Both the position numbers and the translations under genes were made by a program. Shown one piece after another: positions 37,524-48,899 of a DNA stretch of 64,000 bases (position 1 is its first letter; every line of letters begins with the position of its first letter). Source of the DNA: Sphagnum magellanicum (taxonomy: Eukaryota; Streptophyta; Sphagnopsida; Sphagnales; Sphagnaceae); contig CM038923.1 in assembly GCA_021904315.1 (NCBI GenBank), forward strand, positions 13,274,038 through 13,338,037, in the 5' to 3' direction. The notes beneath the pieces were generated by a model. The model saw only the letters and a list, made by a program, of their open reading frames with translations, searched no databases and was not told the origin of the DNA.

Positions 37524-40500
37524 ATGCCTCTAGAGCCTCTGATGAGAATGCCTGTTGCGATGTGTGCATTTGCCAAAATCCCCTCTTCTTTTCCTTCCAG
37601 GACGGCGCTGCTATCGGGAGCTTTTGTACAGCTTTTGTGCACCACCAGCAGTACCAGCAGCCGAGGAGCTTCTCCTCATCCTCCTCCTCCTATTTCTTCT
37701 GCATCATCATCATCATCATCATCATCGCTACTCCCGGTTTTGTTCGCCTCCAACAGCTTTGTGTGCAAGGAGGAGGTGTGCAGTAGCAGGTTGGGGAATT
37801 GCTCCTGTTCTTTCTCGGGATCTGTTGTAGTATCATCAGGATTAGATAATAGGAGCAGCAGGAGGAGGTTGATGTCACGGTCGCTGATTTCTATGGCGTC
37901 GTCCACTGGCAACCCCTCACAGGTTTGTGGTTCTTCTACAGTATAGAAAACGGTATGTGTCTTTTGTTTTGATGAAGAAGCTTGAATTGCTGCTCTACCA
38001 CGAGCAATTCTGGGGGTGAATCATGACGTAAATGCTCATGTTTGATGTTTTCTGCTTGCTAAATTTCTTCTGTTTGTAGTCAAGCCTGACTGGTGTTTGC
38101 ACTCTTCTTCTTCACGCAGACAATTGCAGCAGGTGAACAATTAGATGATGATGATGCAGAAGAAACCGAGTTTTGGCATCAAATTGAGGTCCATCAAGTA
38201 TGTGCTTTTCTCTCTTTCTTCTCCCTTCCTTGCTCATAATCTCAATCTTTCCCCCTCCAGTTCCCTTCTTCCATTTGCTTTTCATCTTTGAGAGAGAGGT
38301 TTGAGGGATTTTATTGCAACAACTTCTTTTGCCTTCTTCCAGCTTGTCCCTGAAATTTTAAAATTTGCAGAAAGATGCTGCTAGGTTAACAAGTTTGGAG
38401 GAAGCTCGCACCCTCGCGGATAGCAGCTCAACTGCTATGCTTTCTACCATCTCTCATGTGCGTATTCTCAGTCTTCTTCAGCAAGCTTTTTATAGAAAAA
38501 TTGGTTGAGAGTCGAGAATGTTCCACAGCTGATTGCAGTAACTGAATATTGAAAGACAACATCAGACCAGTTTCAAAGGCTAACAATCAGTCCCACTTAA
38601 GGAGGTTGACGTCAAGCTTCTTATTAAGCATGTTGATGTTTTGTGAAGACTGAAAGCCATTGTCCTAAGAGGGCCACATTTTGATCAAACAATGCAGAGG
38701 TACAGTGGGTCGCCTTTTGGATCCCTGGTGTTGTATGCAACAGATGATGATGGATGCCCAATCCTTGCAATCAGCTCCCTATCGCCTCACACAAAGGTAC
38801 TAAATGAAAAATTGGCACCTATGTGCTTCATCATTCCAGATTTCTAGAGGGAGGTTGATAGGCATGCCTGCAACTGACGAGGATGTTTTTGGTCTCACAA
38901 TGACACCACTTCCTCACTAGATCAACCTTCTGTATGTTGCACCTGGATTGTGAAATTGGGTCCTCTTCTTGCACGTGAATTGAGACCTATTGATGGAATT
39001 TAATATTGTGATAATAGCTGTGTGGTTACAGGACTTGGAAATGAATTCCAAATGCTCCATGCTTATTGCTAGAGATGCAATGGATATAAGGGACCCTTCT
39101 GTTGCTGTCATTGGGGAAGCAGAAACAGTGAGAACTTCTTTCTCCCTCTGTTTGTACATAGCCAAATGTATCTATCTGAAGGAGCTTGTTTGGAGGTCCT
39201 GACTCCTGACCTGTAATGATGTGTCATTTCAGCTTCTTTTGCTGTTGGTCTTCCACATATTGATCTTCCATGTGTGACATAGAGTTCCTTGTCCTTGAGG
39301 GAAGATAAGGATAATCAAGTTCTTGCAGAGGTCTTGCATTTGAGGTTTTGGCTGGCAGGGTTTTATCAATGAAAAGATGGAATTCCCCATGGCAAGTTGC
39401 CAAGTACTTCTGGAAGTAGCTCTTGCCTTAACTTGTAAAGCTGAGAAGTGTAGAATGCTAAGAAGACACTGAATTGGGTCAAGAATGCTCAATGGTTGAA
39501 CAGGTATCTGATGAAAACCGGGCAGGAGTGCGTGCTACATACTTGAAAAAGTATCCAGATGCTTTCTGGGTAGAAATCTCTTTTCTGGCTTCATCTGCAT
39601 GTGCATGAATTTCCTCCAAAATGCTTGTATGGTCTGTTTAGAAAGATGTTTGAGCTTTCACTCCATCCATCTGGGTGACATAGAACCACAATGTCAGGCC
39701 TTTCACCTTCTATTTTCTGTTGCAGCCATTGTGCTGCTTTTAGACTGAGGCAGATAGAAGCCACTGCAGTTCAGCACACATTCATTTGCTTGATTCTTTT
39801 TGGCCAAACAGATAGTTCAGAGGCAAATGATTGGTTTCTTTGGTTGTTTGTTGGAAGGTGGACTTTGGTGACTTTAGACTGGTCCGTGTTATTCCCAGAA
39901 AAGTCAGGTTTTTTGCAGGAGCAGGCTCAAGGATTAATCCTGGAGGTATGGTTTTTAACTCCAGGCACTGCATCTCACCAGGTGTTTCTTTTGTAGTTAA
40001 GAAGCTTTTCAAGACACAATTTTTGAGCCTCCTGTGCATGTTGAAATCTTCAAATAGAACTTTGTGGGATCCAAGCAGTTCTTTGAGCCTACATATGGAG
40101 TTGAGATGAACTGAGGGCAGGTTGCAGGACAACCAACAGTATGCCTTCTGTGATTGATCTACTGTTGTCAGATCTGAACTCACTATAACTTTATTAGGTA
40201 GTCATCTCTCTATTTTATTCAGGCTGACTTAAATCATAAGTATGGAGAAGTTCTTGGTACTTATGAAGATATTGATCTGTTGGCACTTGGCAGAATTTTC
40301 TTGGGAGGAGTACAAAGCTACAACTGTTGATCCAATTGCCGCATTTACAGCTCCCATTGCAGTACAGTGATTCTACCCTTGGTCACAGGCAAACCTTTGC
40401 AGTTGTAAACCATTCATCTACCATCATGGGCAGACTACAACAAAATTATGAAGAATTTGTGATTTGTCAATCATCACTTGAATGCAGCACATTTTCATGT

Positions 40501-42959
40501 TAGGTTCTTTGTACAGACAAGTGTCAAAACAGCTGGAAATCACCAAAGTTCACATGTGCTCCTACCTTGTGCAGTAGCTTGACTTGCTTGTGGATTCTTT
40601 AAATTAAAACTACTATTAAAATGAATCAGTACATTGCATAAGAAATGAAGATTCATGCTTGGTATTTCAGTTTTTGAAATTGTGAGACTGATTATTTCAA
40701 GGGCTTTCTAGGGTCAAAGTAGGAAGTTAATCAAAACCCATTTTGTTTTCAGAATCAACTGACCCTAGAAAAGTTTCCGTTTGTATCTCTCTCTCTTCCT
40801 CTTCCTCTCCCTTTCTTTTCTTTTGTTTTCTCTTTTATGTCTTTTTTTGGGGTTCCCTTCTCCTCTTTGCTTGTCTTTCAGGATTTTACCTTGCCTTAAT
40901 GTTTGTGCAGTAGCCAACATCATGGCTGCTGAATCTTCCTGTTACTCACAGATTTCTACAGAACTCAGTATGTGGGTTGATGGTTGCTATTGGACTATAG
41001 TGCTGCCAGGAACTGATGAGATTGTGGTAGTTGAACACACATCCCACTTATTGGTGTAGATGATTGCTATTCTTCATACTGCATTTTTGTTCTATTACAC
41101 CCTTTAGTTGGTGTTTCTCCTCTTCCTAGATATATTTTCCAGCAGCTTTAGCAGATGTTCTGCTTCCAATTAACCACCAGTGGTGTGCTTATATGATATG
41201 TCAGGGTGCAGAAAGGCCTAGTGTCTATGTAGGCCTCTCTATCCCTTAGGCTTGGATGCTTGCTTGTGCAGGGACAAGCGAAAATGAAATTAAGCTTACC
41301 CTCTCGAGTCCATTGCAGCTTGAATGAGGATACTATTGACTTTTTGATGGCTATGTCTCTTGAGTGCTCACCAACACCATGACTGAATCTTCTCATTTCT
41401 TCCAGAAATGTGACAGAAACTCAGGATACAGATTTTTTGTATAATGGTTTGCCTAAATTTTTGGGCTGACTATCAGATACTTATTTACAGCTACCATCAG
41501 GACATGATGAAGTCCATGGGTAGTCATGGCAGCTTGTCACTGCAATTCATGATGAAGGTTATGGTCTGACACTTTGTGATTGAGTGTCATAAGGTTTTGA
41601 CCACACTCATTGTCACATTACCTTTAAAAAGCTGTAGTGGAGATTTCTCTGCAAATCTTACAGATTTGGTGTTTCTCTTGTTTTCCTCCTGTGATTTGCT
41701 GTTATGGTCTGTTGTTATTTAGTCTTCAAAACTCATCATCCCAAGTATCAGATCATGTCCCAAATCATGTTCAGATTCACTCAAATTAAAATTATGGGTT
41801 GGGTACTTGATAGGGTTTCTGATATAACATAGAAGCAGTTTTGCCAACTTATTTTTTTAAACACCTGTCACTAAGTAACTTGGTTATGTTTGCAGGAACA
41901 TATGAATCGTGATCATGCAGAACAGACCAAGGAGATTGTGGAATCCTCAGTTGGAGTAAAGGTGACCAACCACCTTATTGAAGAGTTTGAAGTTGTGTGT
42001 GCAACAATTGCTGTGTAGTTTTTGATCCAGGCTCTAACAAGTACCAGATGATATTAATATTGCTGAGTGTAATAACAAAAACAAAAGATAGATGTAATAC
42101 CAGGAAGTTCTGTTGTTACTAAAGAGTATACTGCCTTAATGTTCTAGTTGCCATTACGTGTCTTGGTAGCAATTTGAGTAATAGCATGAAGCACAAGTAT
42201 GTACACTGAGCATGTTCAAATGGGTGCAGATTGACTATGCCAAAATTCTACAGGTGGATCGACTAGGCTTCACTGTTGAGGTGGGTGAGACAATCTTTCT
42301 TGTTCAGTTGCTCCTTTCATGCATCCTGTATTTCTGACCGGGATGATGTTCTTTGCCAGAGTTTTCTGACTCCAGTACACTGTGTTTCACTACAGGCTGC
42401 CCGAAAGGGAACTCCATTAAAACTCCGTATTCCATTTCCAAGATCTGCAGAGAACCGCAAGTGAGTACTATATTCTTAACTGTACAAACTAAATCTTGAA
42501 TATTTTATCTTGCATGTGTCAGTCCAGCCTCAAGATCCACAGGAACTGATAGGTCAAACTGATGAAGGGGAAGTAAAGGAAGCAGATACATGAGAACAGA
42601 AGAACTGAGAGCCTGCTTGTAGCTTGCTTCGTATTGGATCCTATGGGGCCCTGCTTTGCACTGATGCATCCCCTTAGTGTACTTGTATGAAACATCATCC
42701 ACTATCAACTTGAGAGGGCCTAGATGTGAGTCAAAATGAAAAATTTAGCAGCATTCATGAGTTTGAGTAAGCTGCTGCTGATGCATATATAGGATTGGCA
42801 AGTTTATTTCAGTTCATTGATTTGAGTACCTGAGCACATGAATTCCATTCTGTGATGTGACTTCCAATTCATGATCTTTTGTAAGTGGCTGGACTGGGTA
42901 TTTGCAGGGATGTGAAGAATTTGATTATTGAAATGCTCCAGGGTCCCACTTCATCATAA
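37524..42959 (+). CDS. Plastid HugZ-like / pyridoxamine-phosphate-oxidase-related FMN-binding split-barrel protein
   Basis: Twelve exons join in frame: 37524-37922, 38120-38197, 38371-38457, 38698-38796, 39032-39127, 39504-39569, 39858-39945, 40294-40361, 41896-41961, 42230-42280, 42396-42460 and 42908-42959 (TAA), 404 aa. The first about 110 residues are Ser-rich and poor in acidic residues, as in chloroplast transit peptides. The split-barrel part has EARTLADSSSTAMLSTISH, YSGSPFGSLVLYATD, GCPILAISSLSPHTKDLE, CSMLIARD, YLKKYPDAFWVDFGDFRLVR and NPGEFSWEEYKATTVDPIAA. The C-terminal DUF2470-like part has EHMNRDHAEQTKEIV and TPLKLRIPFPRSAENRKDVK ... LIIEMLQ. Relatives include Arabidopsis chloroplast proteins of the HugZ-like group (At3g03890 type), proposed to act in haem/tetrapyrrole metabolism. 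The exact activity is uncertain. An alternative name is pyridoxamine 5'-phosphate oxidase family protein. The long intron 8 (about 1.5 kb) carries repeat sequence. Confidence 0.88.
41513..41665. repeat. Dispersed repeat copy inside a HugZ-like intron
   Basis: This shares ordered blocks (CTGACACTTTGTGA-like, GTCATAAGGTTTTGACCAC-like, GTGGAGATTTCTCTGCAA-like) with 59975-60135 in an intron of the CK2 alpha gene, in the same orientation. It is a candidate non-autonomous mobile element or old segmental duplicate. Confidence 0.6.
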
Positions 42960-44509
42960 GTAACTGGTTAGTCCAACATTGGGTTATACTTCAGATGAAC
43001 CTGCATTCTAAATGAGGAGGATACACAAAGCTCAATTGGATTCCTTGCTGTAGCTTTAGTGCATTCAATGTATTATATGCCTGCTTGTGCAGGGGTAAAC
43101 TAAAATGAAAATGAAGCTTGTTGTGACAAGCTGGTTGCACAGCTTGAATGTGGATAGTATTGACTTCTTTTATTAGATATTCTCTTTGGTGTCAGCCAAC
43201 ATCATGTGTTTCTTTCCAATGCTTCTGGAACAGAAACTCACGATCTATTGAAAATGTAGATCAATCTTAAAATCAAGGGATAATTCAAAGGGCATCAAGT
43301 TAGTACAAACTAAATGTCAAAAACTCTCCATCTCAACAACCAACGGCTTGTAATAAGTCAACCATGGTGATGGGGTGGAAGTGTGTCTTGAAGGGGTGGA
43401 AGTTGGGAAGTAATTAGGCCTACCATTGCTACCCAATTTAAGATAAAAGATGCTTGCATCTTTTGTAACATGATTGAAATTTTTTAATGAAAAAAAGTAA
43501 CCAAAATAGAAAAAGGGAAGGGGGGGAGGGCGGGGGGGGGGGCATTTTGACCCTTTTAGGCTCCAAATAACATTGGCACACTTGTGTAAGAACACATCAG
43601 CCTATTTGTGTAAACATTCAAATATTTCAATTGCTAGAAGGAGGAATTGATCAGTGGGGTGTTAATCGTAGTAACTCATTTTGTTGGCTTGAGTTGCATC
43701 GAAGGTAGCAAATTCTTGAGTTGTGCAAGATCAGAGAAGTAGATCTACACACGTTGGGTTAGTCATGACAATGTCAGGTAAAGTGTGGATTCCATATTCG
43801 GCGAACTCAATGTTAACTCATCAATGGGAGGAATTGAAAGTGGCTAAAAGAAGCGCATGTAGTTGTTTCCATCCCACATGGAAGTCAAGATCTCATGCAA
43901 TGGCGACAAAAATGTTGCAAACTACATCATGGGTCCATGTGTGCTCCTTGGGATGGGTGTAACGTAACAAATGGATGCTCGTAAGGTCAATGGGATGTGT
44001 GCACACGCATTGAAGGAAGCCTACAATTGAAGGATGTGGTAGTTCGAGCTACATTTGAAGTGTTATGGAAATAATTGGGGAAGATAATTGAAAGGTTGGG
44101 AAGATTGGTGGAACTATAAGCCAAGCACCCACCCCAAGGCCGGAACATGATAAAATTCAAGCATGATGGGCTTCAAGTATTCTGCCAAAAAACATGCTAA
44201 AAAAGGTATGACGATGCAAATGCTCCAAAATGGAATTTTAAAAATGAATCATTTGTTGTCAAATGAATTGTTCGAAAAGAGAGAAACACATTCGTGCTAA
44301 GGGCTATAAAAGATTGCATGTTATTTCGAGGTGTTGTTATCGACTCACATTATGGCTTCAAGAAGGAAAGGATGTTGGTTAACCATGAACCTAACCACTA
44401 TTATTGAAGTTACAAGGGCCCAACTCCCTAAATAGGCTACTAGGGCAATGGTGGATGTCAATATGAGTGCAATGCCACCAAGAGTTATTGGGAGAAATGT
44501 TTGTTTATT
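42960..44509. other. Gene-free interval left of the LTR nest
   Basis: A repeat block at about 43080-43165 resembles 41255-41345 in the preceding gene (TGCTTGTGCAGGG ... AGCTTGAATG.GGATA.TATTGAC). A G-rich patch lies at 43516-43542. No credible gene. Confidence 0.45.
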
Positions 44510-45421
44510 GATGCACCCCTAAGCTCCTTAATGGACTCAAATGTGAGTTCAAATTGAAGACAGCGGAAAGCAAGGAATCGGGGCACACTCCCTAACTCGC
44601 AACACTTTGAGGGGTAGAGGGGTGTGCTGGAGTTCCAGGATGGGACTAGGGAGAATGACAAGCATCAACTACTCACATGGACATGCACAAAACCAACACA
44701 AGGTGGTTAGTGCATAATTGGAGCACTTTTGGTGTTAGGACGAACCACAAGCAAACTCGAACTCACAAAACTCACCATGGCCCAAACTTGGGGGAAGCCA
44801 CCACCTTCCCTCTTATAATATACTCTATGCCTGTTCATGAGGCCCACATCCAAATGGCTTTTTGTCCTGAGACTCCCAAATGGGAGTCTCGAAATTGCCA
44901 AAGTTGAGACTCCCACGACTTTGGGGCCCCATAACTTTTTGTGTAAACCTCCGATTAAAATAAGGTCTGGAACAAAGTTGTAGCCTTTGTCGAAAGCTTT
45001 TCAATGGTATGTCGCATGCCACCTGCACGCAATGAAATCGGGGTGATTCCCGAATTTTTGTGGTCTAGAATCAAATTGCCAATTTGACTCCCGACCCTTC
45101 TTTTGGCCATAACTTGTGTTTCAGATGTCCAAATGGGTCATGTGAGTGCATTTTAGACATCTATGTTTCAATAACTTTCTAATGGTATGAAGAACTTCTC
45201 GAGCCATTGGGTTTTGACTCTTGCAATCGCTCTCTAAACATTCGGGAGTCCACCGGGACTCGAACTCCCAACATGGGAGTTCACTTGAAGTGTGAAGGTT
45301 CTTTCCCTCACACTCTTTTGCACTCCCAAAGGCATGAAAATGCGACTCCCGAGCTTAGTCTTGGCCCACACCCTTACAAGCCCTTTGTTTTGGTCACGAG
45401 CCCAAGGTTAGGGTTGCGACA
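44510..45421 (-). mobile_element. LTR-like repeat, family 1, minus-oriented copy
   Basis: Diverged reverse-complement partner of 46028-46846. Shared landmarks in order include GGGGTAGAGGGGTGTGCTGG, the GGGGGAAGCCACCACCTTCC block, GACTCCCAAATGGGAGTCTC-type text, AACCTCCGATT, CAAAGTTGTAGC, GGCCATAACTTG and a terminal GGGTTGCGACA. No coding frame is recognised inside. Judged an LTR (possibly solo) rather than part of a gene. Confidence 0.7.
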
Positions 45422-46027
45422 TTCATGGGCAAGAAATCTTTCAAGACCATTAAAAGACCCTAGACCCAAGAAATGTTCAGACACTTAAAAAAAGTAGGAA
45501 TTAAAGGAAACAAGGGAATTTATGAAAGTGGGAAAAGGATGGTGTGCAACATAATAGATATGATGGTCGTTGTGCATAATAATTAGTTAAAATTTCAAAG
45601 GCTACCTAAACATTGTTTAGTTTAAGGAGAAGGTCAACATGTTGTACATTTTTTAGTAATGTATTTTTTATGAAGGATATTTGAATGATGAAGTGCTTAA
45701 TGGAACCTCCAAGACTCTAATTCTTTATGACGGTGTGTTAAAATGCGATGGGGTGTCAAAGTTAAGTGGCAAGCCAAAAGGGGACCATCCCACACATTTT
45801 TTAAGTTGAATAAAATAAATTTATCACGTAAAGTTTGTTTGAAAATGTTGATATGCAGAAGATACAATGGAGTGGGGGCCAATGATGTGAATGTCATTTG
45901 TAACGGATGGAAATAAACAATAAGGGAAATGGTTAATTGTAAAACATAATGCCCTAAAGTGAACTAAAACAAATAATGCCCCAACCAAAAGATCACTTTG
46001 ACGAGTTCCCATGGTAGATGGGATGAT

Positions 46028-46846
46028 TGTCGCAACCCCACTTTGGGATAAGTGTGAGGATGAAACTCACACCCCCAAAAGTGGGAAGTTAGAATCCTCC
46101 GGGACTCTCGAAAATTCAGAGCTCGAGTTCAAGGGTCAAGACACCTCGCATTGATGTGTTTTTTATATCAATGGAAAGTTCTTGAAGTGTAGATGCCCAA
46201 AATGGCCTCGCATGTGCCATTTGAACATCTATAGCCCAAGTTATGGGCAAAAGAAAGGCCAAGAGTCAAACTGGCAGTTTGACTCCCGACCACTAAAAGT
46301 CAGGAATAGACCTCTTCCCGACGTCTTCTGAAGGAGTGCAACATGGAGTTGGAAAGCTCTCGAGGAGAGCTACAACTTTGGTTTAAACCTCACCCCAATC
46401 GGAGGTTGGAGCCGGGAGATATGAGCTCCCAAAATCCCGGGACAATTTCGGGACTCCTCCTTGGGAGTCCTGGGAAAAAGTGCCATTCGGATGTAGCATC
46501 GGCAGAGAGCTGTAGAGAATACTATATGGGGGAAGGTGGTGGCTTCCCCCGAGTCCGGGCCGTGGTGAGTCAAGTGTGTCCAAATGCTCGTGGTTTGTCC
46601 CAACACCCAAAGGTGTTTCCGAATGTGAACTAACCCTCTTATGGTTAGTGTTGGATGCAGATTCGAGTGAGATAATACTTGTCCCTCTTCCTAGTCTAAT
46701 CTCGGGACTTCTAGCACGCCCCTCTACCCCCTTTTAGTGTTGGAAGTCGGGAGCGGCCCTCAAGTCCCAATTTTCTGCAATTCAACGTACTTGGACCCTC
46801 AAATGGGTCTAGCCAGGGACTTGGGAGTGCGTCAATTACCGTGACA
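46028..46846 (+). mobile_element. LTR-like repeat, family 1, plus-oriented copy
   Basis: Starts TGTCGCAACCCC at 46028 and can end at CCGTGACA (46846), giving TG...CA termini with a TGTC/GACA inverted end, as in LTRs. It is about 0.82 kb and aligns in inverted orientation with 44510-45421. No matching target-site duplication is seen. The roughly 0.6 kb between the two copies has no recognisable retroelement protein. Confidence 0.7.
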
Positions 46847-48206
46847 TTGCCATCAGGTTATGGTGACTATAAAATAGGGGAGATTAAAATGCATAGAATG
46901 CACAGATAAAGGTTATAAATTGTATGATGTCCTCACTTATTGCATGAACTTTCTAAAATATGACATGTCTTGACACTAAATGAAAACATTCACGATGTCC
47001 AACTAGAAAACAACCCAATCATGGTACTAAAGGTCCAAGGTGCATTTGATGTCATGGATTACTACTTCACATCCACCCTTAATTGTTACTATGAATTAAT
47101 GTGAAGATAAATGTGTTGTAAAGGCATCATAAACTTGAAGGCATAAAACGTGACTTGTGAATCAATACAACGTTTCCTTTATGGCAATGGGATGAACTCC
47201 ACTTGAGGGCTTGTTATGGCTAAGAGGTGAATTGCCCCAAGGATATATGCAATTCGATGTAGAATGTGACCTTATGCAATATGACAACAAAATTGAAACA
47301 ATTGTGGGAATCCACTTGTGGAATTTTTTGGATGAAATTATTTTTGGAGGTTTTCAAAAACCATTCCAAAAAAGACCATTTGTAAATAAATTTGACATAC
47401 ATTGGAACATTAGCTTGAAAGAATCAAATGAAAATTCAAGGTCCTGGTTTGGTTCATAATCATCCAAAAAAAAACAAAAAAAAACCATTTGATCCAGGAT
47501 GTAAAGTGGTGAGGCTGAGGTGGTGTTGAAAGATGTGGGTGTAAGAAAAAATGGTGCCAAAATGTGTTGTTCGAAAGTATTCTCTTACACATCCAAGGAC
47601 TAAACTGCAAAAAAATCGTTTATGAATTGGAGGATCATGTTGGGTAAAAAACATTGAACTCAAATTTGTTGCTAAAACTTGGGCCTATAAAAAAAAATCC
47701 TCTTTCAAGTTTTCCCAATCACTTATTAAAAAACATTTATGTCAAATCCTCATTTCCCTATGCCTAAGGTCCCCCCTTCAAAGGCGCAAAACAAGACACT
47801 ATTGAAATAATAAAAGGATTAAAAGCCAAGTTACTACATTGTAAGGGTCATGTGCTAACTTATCAAGTGGAAAACAAAATGCCACTTGTAAATCACGTCG
47901 TAAAACAATAGGGATGTGGTTGTACAATCAAAGACAATGAAAATTAAGATGGAAGGACCCAAGGACATTTAATGTCGAAATCCAAGCCCAAGCTGATGTA
48001 GGCAAATTAAGAATAAAGGAATGTCAAGGACACGAAGAACTATAAAAATAAAGGCTAAAAAAAGGTCTAAGTTTAACTTTCAAATAAGGACCAAAACAAA
48101 ATTATGTGATTCAAAAACAAGAACACAAGAACATGAGTTTCATCAACAATATCCATACAAACCCAAGTCTGCTCGTCATGGAATTCGTCAATAGAAAAGG
48201 AAATGA
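46847..48206. other. Gene-free repeat-derived DNA
   Basis: The segment 48040-48150 is, in reverse complement, the same text found just downstream of the family 2 LTRs (TTTTTGAATCACAT ... TTGTTTTG ... TTGAAAGTT), so it is a fragment of that family. No gene is seen. Confidence 0.5.
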
Positions 48207-48800
48207 TGTCACAAATGCCAAGCCATGGAGTTCATTCATTTGAATGTTAATCCACATACTTAACTATTAATTTCATTTCATTTCATTTTTAATTCATTTC
48301 CAGTTAAATTTTTATTCACTTCCATTTAACTCATAATTCACTACATAGTTAAGTTTTAGTTAAGTTTTAATTAACTCCTGGTTAACTCCCAATCAACTTC
48401 GAGTTAAATCCCTATTAACTCATACTTAAATTTTAATTAATTTTAGGTTAAGTCCTAATTAACCTTAGTTAACTCCTAGTTAACTCCTAATTAAATTTCA
48501 GTTAACTCATAGTTGATTTTCAATTTGGAAGGTTTTCAAGAAGTTTTTTTATTTGATGCACACATAGAAACCTCCCTGGAAACTTCCTTGAGCTAGGTCC
48601 CCAGAAGGGTATAAATAAAAATAGGACCCCTCATTTCATTTAGTCTTTTCAACACTAATCTTAGGCATGATCTTGCACCATAAGCTTGTCATGTTTTTTT
48701 CATGTTCATGTTTGCATATGCTAAAATAATAAATATCCATTTTCACATTTGTTTTGCACATTTCATCTTCTTATTTTTAGTTCTTGTGTTTTCGCATCAT
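48207..48800 (+). repeat. LTR-like repeat, family 2, copy A
   Basis: Starts TGTCACAAATGCC. An irregular series of about 13-bp TTAACTCCTAATTAA-type units follows (about 48310-48520). Then come GAGCTAGGTCCCCAG, a TATA box in GGGTATAAATAAAAATAGG and CCCCTCATTTCATTTAGTC. The downstream part (CATGATCTTGCACCATAA, CATGTTCATGTTTG) matches copies B and C. Confidence 0.75.
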
Positions 48801-48899
48801 ACCCATGCTAATGAATAAGATATTGGAGTTGACAATTAGGGATCCTTGATTTTAAAATGTCCTCCACTTCATATTCATGTTCATCAATTTCAATAGGTG

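Noticed and set aside
43723..43962. 79-codon plus-strand frame between the HugZ-like gene and the LTR nest
   Set aside because: No family motif, no splice-compatible neighbours, and composition like the flanks. Treated as chance or decayed repeat.
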